In this document: piece after piece, positions 8,194 through 19,643 of the stretch
How positions within the stretch are numbered: position 1 is the stretch's first letter
How the letters are laid out: the number at the start of each line of letters is the position of its first letter
Assembly: GCF_004217175.1 (NCBI RefSeq)
Contig: NZ_SHKI01000005.1
Location: 310,001-374,000 of the forward strand
Length of the DNA: 64,000 nucleotides
Direction: 5' to 3'
DNA from: Leucobacter luti
GTDB lineage: Bacteria > Actinomycetota > Actinomycetes > Actinomycetales > Microbacteriaceae
Made by a program: the position numbers and the translations under genes
The notes under the pieces: generated by a model
What the model saw: only the letters and a program-made list of their open reading frames with translations
Told to the model about the DNA's origin: nothing
Database searches by the model: none

Positions 8194-9075
8194 ATGCCGG
8201 GAGAAATGTGGGATCGGGTGAGCGGACAGGGGAGTCATCCTGGGCTCGAGGACGTGCGTGCGAGGCTGCTGCAGCGCGGCACCCAGCACGTCGAAGCCGT
8301 GGGGCTCTCGCTCGGGATCAACGCGGCGCTCGTCGAGCAGTTGGCCCGTGAGGCCGGAGTCACCACTCGGCAGTTTGCCCAGGTGTGGGCGTCGGCCGAG
8401 GCGTTTCTCGCCGATCTGTTCTGCGAGCTTGCGAACCAGGCGCGGATCGATCGCGCGGACACGCAGACCCTCCTGACCACCTGGCAGTACCTCGGCATGC
8501 GCGTCGACGATCTGCACTCGCCGAAGGGCCGCCGCGGCGTGCTGATCGACGTGATTCGCACCGCCGCGGAGTACAACTTCGACGTGGTGACGGCGTCGAG
8601 CAAGTGGCGCACCTACGCGGCGCTCTCGACCACGATCCTGTCGTGGCCGGAGGGCGAGGCGAGGGACCGGGTGCTCGAGGCGCTGCGGGCCAGCGAGCTC
8701 TCGTTCGTGGAGACGATGGAGAGCTTCTACCGCAACGTGCTTCCCACGGTTGGCTACCGCCTCAAACCCGTGTTCCACAACGACTACCAGCCGTTCGTGA
8801 TCGCCGCAGCGTCGGTGATCGAGGGCCTCGGAATCGTGCGGGCGACGGTTCCCGCACTGGTGGAGGCCCACTTCGAGTTCCCGGCCGATGACGGCGAGCA
8901 CTCCGGCGGCGACGCTACCGCAGAGGCGGGGGCCGCAACCGAGACCTGGTCGGTCGCCGCGCTGTCCTTTATCGGCGTGGTCGACGCGTTCATCGAGCCG
9001 GACCCGGAGTTCGTTCCCGAGGACGCGATTGCGCGCCTGGTCGGTGGGGTCGACGTGACCCCGCAGGCGCTCTAG
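8194..9075 (+). CDS. TetR-like transcriptional regulator
   Basis: A protein of 293 residues with a helix-turn-helix segment around residues 46-68 (LVEQLAREAGVTTRQFAQVW). This is the TetR-type arrangement, but shifted about 25 residues inward. The ATG at 8194 follows a GGGGGAG ribosome site. The long C-terminal ligand domain is alpha-helical, with no recognised binding site. Divergent placement next to the LuxI/FeeM-E1 pair makes it the natural candidate regulator, possibly responding to their product. That link is inference. It is longer than standard TetR proteins (about 200 residues). Confidence 0.72.
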   Translation: MPGEMWDRVSGQGSHPGLEDVRARLLQRGTQHVEAVGLSLGINAALVEQLAREAGVTTRQFAQVWASAEAFLADLFCELANQARIDRADTQTLLTTWQYLGMRVDDLHSPKGRRGVLIDVIRTAAEYNFDVVTASSKWRTYAALSTTILSWPEGEARDRVLEALRASELSFVETMESFYRNVLPTVGYRLKPVFHNDYQPFVIAAASVIEGLGIVRATVPALVEAHFEFPADDGEHSGGDATAEAGAATETWSVAALSFIGVVDAFIEPDPEFVPEDAIARLVGGVDVTPQAL

Positions 9076-9105
9076 CGCCCTGCCACGCGCCGGCCGGGCC
9101 CCCTG

Positions 9106-11457
9106 CTACGCGCCGCTGCCGGCCCGCGGCCCGGCCATGGAGCGGGTGCCCCAGCGGCGAAGCCGGTCGATGGTTTGGCCGTACCCGAGCGGGCGGCCGA
9201 AGAAGTAGCCCTGTGCGCTGCGCACCCCGAGCGAGGACAGCACCTCCGCCGCGTCGAGCGACTCGATGCCCTCAACCACCACCGTGTAGTCGAGGTTGTC
9301 GCCGAACACCTGCAGGGACTTGACGACCTCGCGCTGGCGCACGTCGTCGAGGTTGCTGATGATGCTCTTATCGATCTTGAGGATGTTCATCGGGAATCTC
9401 ACGAGCGCGCCGACGGACGAGTCATCGGAGCCGTAGTCGTCGAGGGCGATCAGCACGCCGGCGCGCTGCAGCGACTCGGCGTCGCGGCGCAGCTCGTCCG
9501 TGACCTCGCGGAGGGATCGCTCGTTGAGCTCGACGCAGAGCTTCAGATCTGGATGCGCCCGCGCCGCTTCGCGGATGAACGGCCCCAGCTCGGCGTCGCT
9601 GATCTGGCCCACTTCGAGGTTGACCGTGATGCACGTGATGCTCGGTTCGAGCCGATTGAACTCGGAGGCCGCGCGCAGGGCCTTCGTGATGACCTGCTGC
9701 GTCAGCTCGTTCATGAGGCCCAGGCTCTTCGCCCGCGCCACCAGCGACGGCGGGGTGATCGGGCCGAGCTCGGGGTCAACGTAGCGGATGAGTGCCTCGA
9801 AGGCCCAAATCTTGCCGTCGTCGAGACCCACAATCGGTTGGAACGCGAGGACGAGCCGGTCGTCGCGGATCGCGCGCGCCACAATGTCGTTGGTGCGGGT
9901 GGAGCGGTGCGTGGACACACTGACGCTGCTGTGCTCGGCGGCGGAGCCGAGGTGGCGCGACCGCTTGACCTGCAGCATGGTGCGGTCCGCGTCTTCGACG
10001 AGGGTCTGCGCGTCGATCTCCCGGTGGTGCGAAAACGCGAGCCCCGCGCTCACGAGCGGACGCATGTCGTGTCCGTCGAGGGTGAGTCGGTCGCTGACCG
10101 CCGCGATAATGCGGTCGGCGGTCTCGCGGGCCTGCTCAAGCGTGACAAGCCCCGTGAGGATCACCACGAACTCGTCGCCACCCACCCGGGAAACGAAATC
10201 GCCGCCCCCGGCTGCGTGCTGGAGCCGCTCCGCGACGACCTTGAGGAGTTCGTCACCCGCGCGGTGCCCAAAATTGTCGTTGAGCTTCTTGAAGTTGTCG
10301 AGGTCGATGAAGAGGAGCGCGATGCCCTCGTGGTATGGCCGGTGCTCGTTTGCCGCCACGAGCGCCTGCTGGAACGCGCCGTAGTTGGGGAGGCCGGTGA
10401 GGGGATCGGTGCTTGCGCGACGCTCAAGCGCATCGACCTCGCTCTGCACCCGCGCCGCCTCGCTCGCCACGTGCGCGAGGGTCGAAATCGCCCGCTTATC
10501 CTCGCGCGTGAACGACGTGCCGCCGGCCTTGTGGGTGGCGATCAGGTACTGCGGCTCGGCTGCCGGGTCGAACTTTACCGGCGCCCCGATCTCCTGCCGT
10601 TCCGGGGGTGTCGCGCGCACCTCGACGTTTGCGGCGCGGAGGATCGTGCGGGTGCGACACTGGAGTGCGGCGATAAACTCGGCGCCCGTCTCACGCGGCA
10701 GCTCAACGGCCGCGGACAGCATGGCGCGCAACCGCTGCTCGAGCTCGGTGGCGCGCGAGCGTTGGGCGAGCGCGTAAAACAGCGCCGCTGCGAGCAGCAC
10801 CACAAATGGCGCGCGGCGCACCTCGGGATCGAACTCAAGCCAGGGGATGATTGCGGCGTCGACGTAGTTCATGAGCGTCGCGACCGCGGCCACTCCGAGG
10901 ACCACGAGGGAGAGCTTGCGCGGGCTGATGATTGAGAAACCGAGCGCCGTGTCGAACGCGGGGCTCAGCCGCCAGCGCACGAGCTCGCCGGTCAGGAAGA
11001 CCGCGTAGTAGGCGGCGGTCGCGGCCAGGTATGCGAGCGGGAGCCACACCCCCGAAGACGTGAGGGAATCGGAGACGGCCACGAAACCAAACGCGGCGAC
11101 CGCGCAGAGTCCCGCGAGGTACAGCGAGCGGAGGGTGTCACTGCTGCCGATGAGCTGCGAGAGCAGGATCCCGATCGCCCAGACGCCCACGCCCGTGTAC
11201 GGGGAGCTGCTGATCGGCTCGATCGCGAGCATGGTGATGGTGACCCCAACCACCGGGAAGCCGGGCGCCGTGCCGACGCCCACGCGGAATGAACCGCAAA
11301 TGAGCACCCCGATGATCACGGTGAGCACGAGGGTCCATGACTCGGGAGCGGACCAGATCAGGCGGCCGACGCCAAAGGCGACGGTGCCGATGGCGATCAG
11401 CGCGAACGGTGCCGCAAAAGCTGTGTCTCGAGTCGTCGCATTCATGCGTCTGAACAC
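9106..11457 (-). CDS. Membrane GGDEF-EAL cyclic-di-GMP protein
   Basis: A protein of 783 residues. Residues 14-230 hold about seven to eight hydrophobic helices (an MHYT/MASE-like sensor region not matched to a named family). A GAF-like linker follows at 240-340. The GGDEF domain is intact (FIDLDNFKKLND, then VGGDEF at 425-430). The EAL domain starts at 530 with FEALIR (E554) and later LDDYGSDDSS, KIDKSI and QGYFFGRPL. Both active sites look competent, so it could make or break cyclic-di-GMP. The start is a GTG at 11457 after a GGGGG-rich site. An ATG four codons in is the alternative. Confidence 0.92.
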   Translation of the reverse strand: MFRRMNATTRDTAFAAPFALIAIGTVAFGVGRLIWSAPESWTLVLTVIIGVLICGSFRVGVGTAPGFPVVGVTITMLAIEPISSSPYTGVGVWAIGILLSQLIGSSDTLRSLYLAGLCAVAAFGFVAVSDSLTSSGVWLPLAYLAATAAYYAVFLTGELVRWRLSPAFDTALGFSIISPRKLSLVVLGVAAVATLMNYVDAAIIPWLEFDPEVRRAPFVVLLAAALFYALAQRSRATELEQRLRAMLSAAVELPRETGAEFIAALQCRTRTILRAANVEVRATPPERQEIGAPVKFDPAAEPQYLIATHKAGGTSFTREDKRAISTLAHVASEAARVQSEVDALERRASTDPLTGLPNYGAFQQALVAANEHRPYHEGIALLFIDLDNFKKLNDNFGHRAGDELLKVVAERLQHAAGGGDFVSRVGGDEFVVILTGLVTLEQARETADRIIAAVSDRLTLDGHDMRPLVSAGLAFSHHREIDAQTLVEDADRTMLQVKRSRHLGSAAEHSSVSVSTHRSTRTNDIVARAIRDDRLVLAFQPIVGLDDGKIWAFEALIRYVDPELGPITPPSLVARAKSLGLMNELTQQVITKALRAASEFNRLEPSITCITVNLEVGQISDAELGPFIREAARAHPDLKLCVELNERSLREVTDELRRDAESLQRAGVLIALDDYGSDDSSVGALVRFPMNILKIDKSIISNLDDVRQREVVKSLQVFGDNLDYTVVVEGIESLDAAEVLSSLGVRSAQGYFFGRPLGYGQTIDRLRRWGTRSMAGPRAGSGA

Positions 11458-11529
11458 GGCCCCTTTCCCCCAAATCGCGGTGCCATACCGCGACGGCCGC
11501 AGACGCGAAGTGCAGCTGCTCAGCGGTGT

Positions 11530-11557
11530 TTATTATGGCACGACTGGGGGGCTAAAA
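11530..11557 (-). promoter_or_regulatory. Candidate promoter of the GGDEF-EAL gene
   Basis: On the minus strand TTTTAG (11557-11552) is followed at 16 bp by TAATAA (11535-11530), which overlaps CATAAT. This lies about 75 nt before the start codon, in an otherwise GC-rich gap. Confidence 0.35.
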
Positions 11558-11585
11558 CCGGTCGTCACACCGCGCGTCCCACGCC

Positions 11586-12236
11586 TTACTCTGACTCAGG
11601 TTCGGCGGGGCCGCTGAGGAGCGTGGCGAACCGCTCCGTCGCCGACTGTGCGATCGCCTTCGACGCCGCCTTGTCCGGGCCGGGCTGCGCGATCATCACG
11701 GCGTCGCGGAAGTACGCGAGTTCCTGGATCGACTCGGCGATGTCGGCGAGGGCGCGGTGCCCACCGTGCTTCGCCGGGGCGCCGAAGTAGGCGGCCGGGT
11801 ACCAGCGCCGGCTGAGCTCCTTGATCGTTGACACGTCGACGCTGCGGTAGTGGAGCGTCTCCTCAAGGTTGGGCAGGTACTTTGAAATGAACCTGCGGTC
11901 CATGCCGATGGTGTTCCCCGCCACCAGCGGGCGCCGGCCCGCGGTGACGAACCGCTTGAGATAGGCCATGACCTGCTCCTCGGCCTCGGCGAGCGTGGCG
12001 CCCGACTCGATGCGGGGGAGAAGCCCCGAGGTCTCGTGCATGTTGCGCACGAAATCGTTCATGTTGGCCAGCGCGTCGGGACCCGGGTTGATCACGATGT
12101 CGAAGCCGTCATCGAGCGGCGTGAGATCGAAGTCGGTCACGATCACGGCGATCTCGCACAGGCCGTCGCGGTCCACGTCGAGTCCCGTCATCTCGCAGTC
12201 GATCCAAACAATCTGCTCGGCGGGTGCACTCGGCAT
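11586..12236 (-). CDS. orn: Oligoribonuclease
   Basis: 3'-5' exoribonuclease of the DEDDh family that removes 2-5-nt RNAs and hydrolyses pGpG, the linear product of cyclic-di-GMP breakdown. It has 216 residues. Exonuclease motifs are [10 protein letters not shown] (D, E), [12 protein letters not shown] (D) and [10 protein letters not shown] (H, D). ATG 12236 follows AGAGGA at seven bases. An upstream extension of 17 codons lacks support. It lies directly upstream of the GGDEF-EAL gene in the same direction. That is suggestive given Orn's role in pGpG clearance, but the 128-nt gap with its own promoter means they may be transcribed separately. Confidence 0.94.
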   Translation of the reverse strand: MPSAPAEQIVWIDCEMTGLDVDRDGLCEIAVIVTDFDLTPLDDGFDIVINPGPDALANMNDFVRNMHETSGLLPRIESGATLAEAEEQVMAYLKRFVTAGRRPLVAGNTIGMDRRFISKYLPNLEETLHYRSVDVSTIKELSRRWYPAAYFGAPAKHGGHRALADIAESIQELAYFRDAVMIAQPGPDKAASKAIAQSATERFATLLSGPAEPESE

Positions 12237-12261
12237 GGTGATTCCTCTCGCGGCGTTCGAT

Positions 12262-12309
12262 ACTCTGCCGCGTGTGGCCCGCAGCACTCTGCTGCGAGTA
12301 ACCCGCAGC
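12262..12309. repeat. 24-bp imperfect tandem repeat upstream of orn
   Basis: Units 12262-12285 and 12286-12309 match at 20 of 24 bases. Both start ACTCTGC and end CCCGCAGC. They lie 26 nt before the orn start, in the gap shared with def, where an orn promoter would sit. They could be a pair of binding sites or simple slippage. Confidence 0.65.
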
Positions 12310-12360
12310 CAAGCAAGTCTATCGCCCGCCCCTGCGGCGGGGCCGGGGTCCGAGACGCCC

Positions 12361-12366
12361 TAAGCT
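12361..12366 (+). promoter_or_regulatory. Candidate -10 element (leaderless) for def
   Basis: TAAGCT ends seven bases before the def ATG at 12374. The intervening GGGAGTC could alternatively be a ribosome site. Confidence 0.45.
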
Positions 12367-12373
12367 GGGAGTC

Positions 12374-12937
12374 ATGGCTGTTCTCCCTATTGTGATCTCC
12401 GGTGAGCCGGTACTGCACCGCCCGGCCGCGCCCGTCACCGAGTTCGACGCGACGCTTCGCACGCTCGTTGACGACATGTTCGAGACGACGGTGGCCGCAC
12501 CGGGGGTGGGGCTCGCAGCGCCGCAGGTCGGGGTGGGGCTCCAGGTGTTTGTGTGGCTGTACGAGGACCAGGACGAGGCAGCCCCGCAGGGTGTCGCGAT
12601 CAATCCGACGCTCTGGATCTCGCCGCCCGAGCCCGGGCTCCCCGGCGACGAGGAGATCGAGGGGTGCCTGTCGTTTCCCGGCGAGCGATTCGCGCTGCGA
12701 CGCTCGGAGCGCGCACTGCTCCGCGCGCAGGACATCGATGGCAAGCCGTTTGAAGTGGAGGCCAGCGGCTGGTTCGCCCGAATCCTGCAGCACGAGTACG
12801 ACCACCTGAGCGGTCTGCTCTACGTGGATCGCCTCGTGCACCCGGAAAGCCGGGGCGCGCAGAAGGCTGAGCGCAAGAACGGGTGGGGGCGGCCGGGCCT
12901 GAGCTGGGTGCCGGGCGTCGACGACCTCGAAGGATAG
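12374..12937 (+). CDS. def: Peptide deformylase
   Basis: Removes the N-formyl group from nascent proteins in a metal-dependent reaction. It has 187 residues. All three family motifs are intact: GVGLAAPQVG at 44-53, EGCLSFPG at 96-103 with metal ligand C98, and QHEYDH at 139-144 with ligands H140 and H144 and catalytic E141. The transcript is probably leaderless (TAAGCT seven bases before the ATG). It diverges from orn and converges on an MFS gene 14 nt after its stop. Confidence 0.97.
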   Translation: MAVLPIVISGEPVLHRPAAPVTEFDATLRTLVDDMFETTVAAPGVGLAAPQVGVGLQVFVWLYEDQDEAAPQGVAINPTLWISPPEPGLPGDEEIEGCLSFPGERFALRRSERALLRAQDIDGKPFEVEASGWFARILQHEYDHLSGLLYVDRLVHPESRGAQKAERKNGWGRPGLSWVPGVDDLEG

Positions 12938-12951
12938 GCGCCGCCGCGCGG

Positions 12952-14169
12952 CTATCGGTTCTCGGTGTGGCCCGGGTCGCGGCCGAGCTGCCGCGAGTCG
13001 GGGACGAGCGTCCAAGCGATACCTGCCACGGCGATCAGCGCCGCGGTGACCGCGAACGCCCACCCAAAGCCCGCGGCGTCCACGATCGCACCGGCGATCA
13101 ACGGGCCGAGCACGCCGCCGAGGTCGCTCATCATCGAGTAGGCGGCGACGACGTTGCCGCCTCTGCGGCGCGCGAGCACATCGGCGAGTACGGCCTGCTG
13201 CCCGGGGTTCACGAGTGCTGAACCGGCGCCCGCGGCGAACATCACGCCCGCGGCCACCCACAGGGTGGGGGACGCGGGGAATGCCGCGTAGGTGACCGCG
13301 AGGATGGCGGAGCCGATGACCAGCATCGGTTTGCGGCCGAGCGTGTCGTTCCAGCGGCCGGAGGGGAAGATGAGGATCGCGTTGCCGGCGGCGTAGGCGG
13401 CGAGGATCCAGGCGGCGGTGGCGGCGTCGCCGTTGAACGCGACGGCGACAAAAATCGGGATGATCGAGACGCGCACGCCGAACGATGCCCAGCCAAACGA
13501 GAACACCGACAGCAGGAGCGTGCGATACTGCGGCACCCGGAGCGCTGCCGCGAGCGAGACGCGCTCGTCGTCGTCGCCGTCCCCGTTTGGGTGGCCGGCC
13601 GCGCGTGAGCGGCGCAGGGCGATCGCCACGACCGCTGCCGCCGCGAGCAGCGTGAAGAAGTAGAACACGAACGGCGCTCGAATACCGAGGCCTGCGACAA
13701 TGCCGCCGAATACCGGGCCGAGCAGGCCGCCGAGCAGGAACCCCGCGGCGTTGAGGCTGGCGACGCGGCCGCGAGCCTCGGGCGGGCTCACCTTGATGAG
13801 GAGCGCCGTCGCGGCGACCGTAAACATTGCCGACCCGATACCGCCCACGCCACGGAGCACCACGAACTGTGCGTAGTTTGCGGCGATCGCCGCGGCGCCG
13901 GTCGAGCCCGCAACGATCAGGATCCCGATCGTGTAGGTGCGACGTTCCCCGATCCGGCCCACCACCCAGCCAGCGAGCGGGGCAGAGACGAGCCGCATGA
14001 GCGCGAAGGCGCTGACGATCGCGGATGCCGCGAACGCAGTGACGCCGAACTCGAGCGCAAACTGGGGGATCGCGGGGGCGACCACACCGTATCCGAGCGC
14101 CACGGTGAACCCGCCAGCAACGAGGGCCCACACCTCGAACGGAAGCCGGGGTTTCGAAGCGTCGCTCAC
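12952..14169 (-). CDS. MFS transporter (about 12 helices)
   Basis: Major-facilitator exporter of 405 residues. Twelve hydrophobic segments are split by a cytosolic loop around residues 195-210 (PNGDGDDDE). The loop 2-3 motif A appears as GWVVGRIGERRTY and its repeat as GRWNDTLGRKPM. Motif C-like GFLLGGLLGPVFGG in helix 5 points to a drug:H+ antiporter (DHA1-like). The substrate is unknown. The start is a GTG at 14169. TAGGATCGACGG before it could be read either as ribosome site or as a -10 of a leaderless transcript. It lies 36 nt after the DHA2 exporter stop, so co-transcription is plausible. Confidence 0.88.
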   Translation of the reverse strand: MSDASKPRLPFEVWALVAGGFTVALGYGVVAPAIPQFALEFGVTAFAASAIVSAFALMRLVSAPLAGWVVGRIGERRTYTIGILIVAGSTGAAAIAANYAQFVVLRGVGGIGSAMFTVAATALLIKVSPPEARGRVASLNAAGFLLGGLLGPVFGGIVAGLGIRAPFVFYFFTLLAAAAVVAIALRRSRAAGHPNGDGDDDERVSLAAALRVPQYRTLLLSVFSFGWASFGVRVSIIPIFVAVAFNGDAATAAWILAAYAAGNAILIFPSGRWNDTLGRKPMLVIGSAILAVTYAAFPASPTLWVAAGVMFAAGAGSALVNPGQQAVLADVLARRRGGNVVAAYSMMSDLGGVLGPLIAGAIVDAAGFGWAFAVTAALIAVAGIAWTLVPDSRQLGRDPGHTENR

Positions 14170-14205
14170 CCGTCGATCCTACCGGCGACGGGTGAGCGAG
14201 CGCGG

Positions 14206-16710
<2,505 letters not shown>

Positions 16711-16731
16711 TCAGTGTACGCTCGTAAGGTC

Positions 16732-16804
16732 GCCTCCGTAGCTCAGTGGATAGAGCAACAGCCTTCTAATCTGTCGGTCGCTGGTTCGAGTCCAGCCGGG
16801 GGCA
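16732..16804 (+). tRNA. tRNA-Arg (TCT)
   Basis: Acceptor stem GCCTCCG/CGGGGGC with discriminator A. D arm GCTCAGTGGATAGAGC. Anticodon loop CTTCTAA giving anticodon TCT. T arm with GGTTCGAGTCC. CCA is not encoded. A TACGCT -10 box lies ten bases upstream at 16717-16722. Confidence 0.96.
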
Positions 16805-17051
16805 CTTTTTGTCTCGCTTGCGCGTCGGCCCGAGTGCGCCCGAACCGCGGCTACGCGCCGACCCGGCCATGCCGGGCCCCCGGCTGCGCGGCGGCCAGGC
16901 GAGCCCGAGTCGCCGGGGTCAGGCAGCTCCGAGCGGACCTGGTCTGGCGACCGCGCGCCCCGCGACGCGCGCGGCGCGTTGCATCAGAGCCCCTCAAATC
17001 GATGTAACGCTAGTGTCTTCCCTAAATGTAGTCTGTGTGTAGGCATAGTCG

Positions 17052-19643
17052 ATGGGGGCCAGGTTGAAGAACGCGTTGAGGGTTACCAAGCGTGACCTCA
17101 TGAGGATCCTTCGAGTTCCGCAGGCGGTCATCATTCTCATCGGAATCATCGTGATTCCGTCGCTGTACGCCTGGTTCAACATCATCGCGTTCTGGGATCC
17201 CTACGGCAATACGAAAGACGTGAAGGTCGCCGTGGTCAACCTCGACGAGGGTGCCTACTCCTCGCTCACGGGGTCTCTGGACGTGGGCGACCAGGTGGTC
17301 GCCCAGCTGAAGCAGAACGATCAGCTCGGCTGGCAGTTCCTCGGCAAGGACGCCGCGATGCGGGCGGTCGAGTCGGGCGAGGTCTACGCGGCAATCGTGA
17401 TTCCCGAGGAGTTCAGCGAGGATCTCCTCAGCCTCACCACGGGCGACTTCGTGCGCCCCGAGCTCGAGTACTTCGTCAACGAGAAGGCGAACGCGATCGC
17501 GCCGAAGATCACCGAGGTGGGGGCGACCACGCTCGAGACGCAGATCAACTCCACCTTCGTCGCCACCGTGTCGCAGACCATCACCGAGGCAGTGGAGAGC
17601 GCCGGGACCGCGATCGACACGCGACTCACCGAGGCGCGCAGCACCTCGCTCGACGTGCTCACGGACGCCAGCGCGCAGGTGGCCGACGCGCGGGAAGGGA
17701 TCGTTGACATTCAGGAGAGCCTCGCGAGCGGCGAGGCTGCGCTCGCGGACTCGCGCTCCGCGCTCCTGCGGCTCGACGGGGTGATCGACGAGGTGCAGGC
17801 CGCCATTACTGAGGCCCAAGCAATCGTCGCGGACACGCAGTCTGGTCTCGCCACCTTTACGAGCGAGGTCACCGAGTCGTACACCGCGGGGTCGGCTGAG
17901 CTCACCGAGATCTCGGCAAAGCTCAATGAGAAGCTCTCGGTGCTCGCCGCCGGAGCGAGCCAGGCAAACGTGGAGATCGCTACCGCGATCAGCGACGCGA
18001 CGGTCGTCGCCGACGCCGCGGCACAGGTGGTCGACGAGCTCACCGTGATCCGAGACGCACTCCCGGCCGGCGATCCGATCCGCGCCACGCTCGACGGCGC
18101 GATCGAGACCCTGACGAAGCGGGTTGACGCGGACGCGGCGCTCCTGGCGCAGCTCGGCACGCTGAACTCAGACGTGTCCGCGGTGACCCAGGGGATTCAA
18201 GACTCAGCGAACGCCATTAACGCGGCGGTGCGCGAGACCGCGTCCACCTCGGGGGCGATTCGGGACGTAATGGTGGAGACGCTCCCCGGCGTCAACAGCG
18301 CGATGAGCGCGCTCTCCGCGAGTGCCGGCGGATTCTCGGCGGCGCTCGGCTCGCAGCGGGCCCTGGTCGACGAGGCGGTGGGGCTCCTCGACACCTTCGA
18401 GGAGCAAGCGGAGCAGGCACGCACCGCGAGCGAGGCGCTCGATGTCACGCTCGCTGAGGTGGAGCAGAACCTCGCGGACGTGCGCACGGACGTGAGCGCG
18501 CTCAGCGCCGCCGGCCTGCTCAATCAGGTGCGAGCGCTGACCAGCCTGAGCCCCGACGACATCTCGAAGTTCATGGCGGCACCGGTGCAGGTCACGGAGA
18601 AGATTCTGTTCCCGGTCACCACGTACGGTTCCGCGATGGCGCCGCTGTTTACCAACCTGTCGCTGTGGATCGCGGCCTTCGTGCTGGTGGTCCTGCTGCG
18701 GCAGGAGGTCGACACCGAGGGGATCGAGGGGGTCACCGTGCGGCAGGCCTACTTCGGGCGGTGGATGCTGCTCGCGCTCATTAACTTCTTCCAGGCACTG
18801 CTCGTCAGCGTGGGGAACGTGGTGATCGGCGTGCAAATGGCGAGCGCGGTCGCATTCGTCGCGACGAGTGTCTTTATCGGTTTCGTCTATATGGCGCTGA
18901 TCTACGCCCTCGCGGTGTCGTTCGGGTACGTGGGCAAGGGGCTCATCATTCTCCTTGTGATCATGCAGATCCCCGGCGCCTCGGGCATCTACCCGATTCA
19001 GATGATGCCCGAGTTCTTCCAAGCGCTCTTCCCGTTCTTCCCGTTCACTTACGGAATCGATGCGTTGCGCGAGACCATTGGCGGGTTCTACGGCGGCGAC
19101 TACTGGAAGTTCGTCGGTGTGCTCGCGGTCTTTGCGGGGCTGTCGTTCCTGCTGGGACTGTTCTTCCGGCAGCGGCTCGGCAACTTCGCCCGGCTCTTCA
19201 ACGGCAGGCTCGCGCAAACCGACCTGTTCGTGAGCGAGAACGTGCAGGTGCTCGGCTCGCGCCGCCGCGTGACGCAGATCGTGCAGGCACTCACCAACCG
19301 CGAGGCGTTCCGCGCGAAGGCCGCGCAGCAGGCGCGCTGGTTCGAGGCGCATCACCTTTCGATCGTGCGGCTCGCGCTGCTCATCGCCGTGCTCTGCACC
19401 GCGCTCCTCGCCTGCGTCGCCTGGGTGATCCCCGACGCGAAGGCGACGGTGCTGGCCCTGTGGGGCGTGCTCTGCGTGCTGGTGATCGCGCTTGTGGTCA
19501 CGCTTGAGTACGTCAAGCAGAACATCGCCTACGCAAAGAAGGTCGGCACGCTCGACGCCCCTGAACTGCAATCGCGTCTCGCCAGAGAAGAACGCGCGAT
19601 CCACTCGAACGCGAAGCTCGGCAAGCTCGAAGAGCAGGTGTGA
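17052..19643 (+). CDS. YhgE/Pip-type membrane protein (ABC-2-like), first of pair
   Basis: Large membrane protein of 863 residues. One helix at about 22-45 is followed by the family N-terminal block PSLYAWFNIIAFWDPYGN and VAVVNLDEGA. A long extracytoplasmic region (about 60-530) is rich in Ala, Ser and Thr heptads and probably coiled coil. Five to six helices then form an ABC-2-permease-like C-terminus (about 540-710). A basic cytosolic stretch and two more helices near 770-830 follow. Family members include phage-receptor-like Pip and EsaA-like secretion components. The function here is unknown. The next gene starts within its stop codon. Confidence 0.88.
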   Translation: MGARLKNALRVTKRDLMRILRVPQAVIILIGIIVIPSLYAWFNIIAFWDPYGNTKDVKVAVVNLDEGAYSSLTGSLDVGDQVVAQLKQNDQLGWQFLGKDAAMRAVESGEVYAAIVIPEEFSEDLLSLTTGDFVRPELEYFVNEKANAIAPKITEVGATTLETQINSTFVATVSQTITEAVESAGTAIDTRLTEARSTSLDVLTDASAQVADAREGIVDIQESLASGEAALADSRSALLRLDGVIDEVQAAITEAQAIVADTQSGLATFTSEVTESYTAGSAELTEISAKLNEKLSVLAAGASQANVEIATAISDATVVADAAAQVVDELTVIRDALPAGDPIRATLDGAIETLTKRVDADAALLAQLGTLNSDVSAVTQGIQDSANAINAAVRETASTSGAIRDVMVETLPGVNSAMSALSASAGGFSAALGSQRALVDEAVGLLDTFEEQAEQARTASEALDVTLAEVEQNLADVRTDVSALSAAGLLNQVRALTSLSPDDISKFMAAPVQVTEKILFPVTTYGSAMAPLFTNLSLWIAAFVLVVLLRQEVDTEGIEGVTVRQAYFGRWMLLALINFFQALLVSVGNVVIGVQMASAVAFVATSVFIGFVYMALIYALAVSFGYVGKGLIILLVIMQIPGASGIYPIQMMPEFFQALFPFFPFTYGIDALRETIGGFYGGDYWKFVGVLAVFAGLSFLLGLFFRQRLGNFARLFNGRLAQTDLFVSENVQVLGSRRRVTQIVQALTNREAFRAKAAQQARWFEAHHLSIVRLALLIAVLCTALLACVAWVIPDAKATVLALWGVLCVLVIALVVTLEYVKQNIAYAKKVGTLDAPELQSRLAREERAIHSNAKLGKLEEQV

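Noticed and set aside
12188..14131. A 647-codon frame antisense and across def and in an alternate frame of the MFS gene
   Set aside because: It overlaps two clearly real genes, has Arg-rich composition and shows no domain.
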